DNA from: JBFJVZ01 sp041623895
GTDB lineage: Bacteria > Planctomycetota > Planctomycetia > Pirellulales > Pirellulaceae
Length of the DNA: 7,517 nt
Direction of reading: 5' to 3'
Assembly: GCA_041623895.1 (NCBI GenBank)
Contig: JBFJVZ010000378.1
Span: 1 to 7,517, forward strand
Part shown: positions 7,455 to 7,517 of the stretch, piece by piece
How the letters are laid out: each line of letters opens with the position of its first letter
Position numbering within the stretch: position 1 is the first letter of the stretch
Translations under genes and position numbers: made by a program
Notes under the pieces: generated by a model
The model's database searches: none
What the model was told of the DNA's origin: nothing
The model's input: only the letters and a program-made list of their open reading frames with translations

Positions 7455-7501
7455 CCTGGGGTCAGGATTGCTCGTCTGAGCGAGCATTCCGCAGCCCCAG
7501 G
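7455..7501. repeat. Nested inverted repeat upstream of the first gene
   Basis: The outer arms CCTGGGG (7455-7461) and CCCCAGG (7495-7501) enclose GGA/TCC (7465-7467 with 7488-7490) and an inner pair TGCTCG/CGAGCA (7469-7474 with 7481-7486) around the six-base loop TCTGAG. The result is a 47-base stem-loop with small internal loops and 16 paired positions, possible in RNA from either strand. No U-run follows directly, so it is not a canonical terminator. It could be a dispersed repeat unit or the 3' structure of a gene beyond the window. Confidence 0.7.
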
Positions 7502-7517
7502 GAATCGCGATATCCAA

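Overview
The window looks like chromosomal DNA of a planctomycete, most likely a Rhodopirellula/Pirellulaceae relative. The evidence is the gene content: c-type cytochrome modules of the 'Planctomycete cytochrome' kind (PSCyt1, DUF1587/1595/1592/1588/1585), an HXXSHH (DUF1552) protein, a free-standing 'Pirellula/Verrucomicrobium type' heme domain and secreted HEAT-repeat proteins. The base composition is moderately GC-rich. No phage, transposase, CRISPR, rRNA or tRNA gene is visible.

All four convincing genes lie on the minus strand, so the locus reads from right to left. At 7275-7517 there is non-coding DNA with a strong nested inverted repeat (7455-7501) and a plausible sigma70-type promoter (7353-7381). 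Next is an exported HEAT-repeat protein with a C-terminal mono-heme cytochrome domain (6162-7274, TTG start). A 279-base gap follows; it is dominated by a large imperfect palindrome (6004-6111) that resembles an interspersed repeat.

Then come three tightly packed genes: an exported two-heme PSCyt1/DUF1592 protein (3918-5882), a Tat-exported HXXSHH/DUF1552 protein (2566-3921) and an exported protein made of about 22 HEAT repeats (212-2566). The two junctions are a 4-base ATGA overlap and a 1-base TGATG overlap, so these three genes are almost certainly co-transcribed and probably translationally coupled. The left end (1-211) is non-coding and carries a perfect 8-bp hairpin, 47 bases past the last stop codon.

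All four products carry export signals, so the likely setting is the periplasm or cell surface. DUF1592 and DUF1552 proteins are known neighbours in planctomycetes, but their substrates are not established. My inference is that the heme protein (electron transfer or oxidation), the HXXSHH protein (possible metal-dependent activity) and the HEAT protein (protein-binding scaffold) form one envelope module, perhaps with the HEAT-cytochrome protein upstream. No substrate can be named from sequence. The most distinctive points are the HEAT scaffold locked by overlap into the DUF1592-DUF1552 pair, and the structured repeat-like DNA at every gene border.
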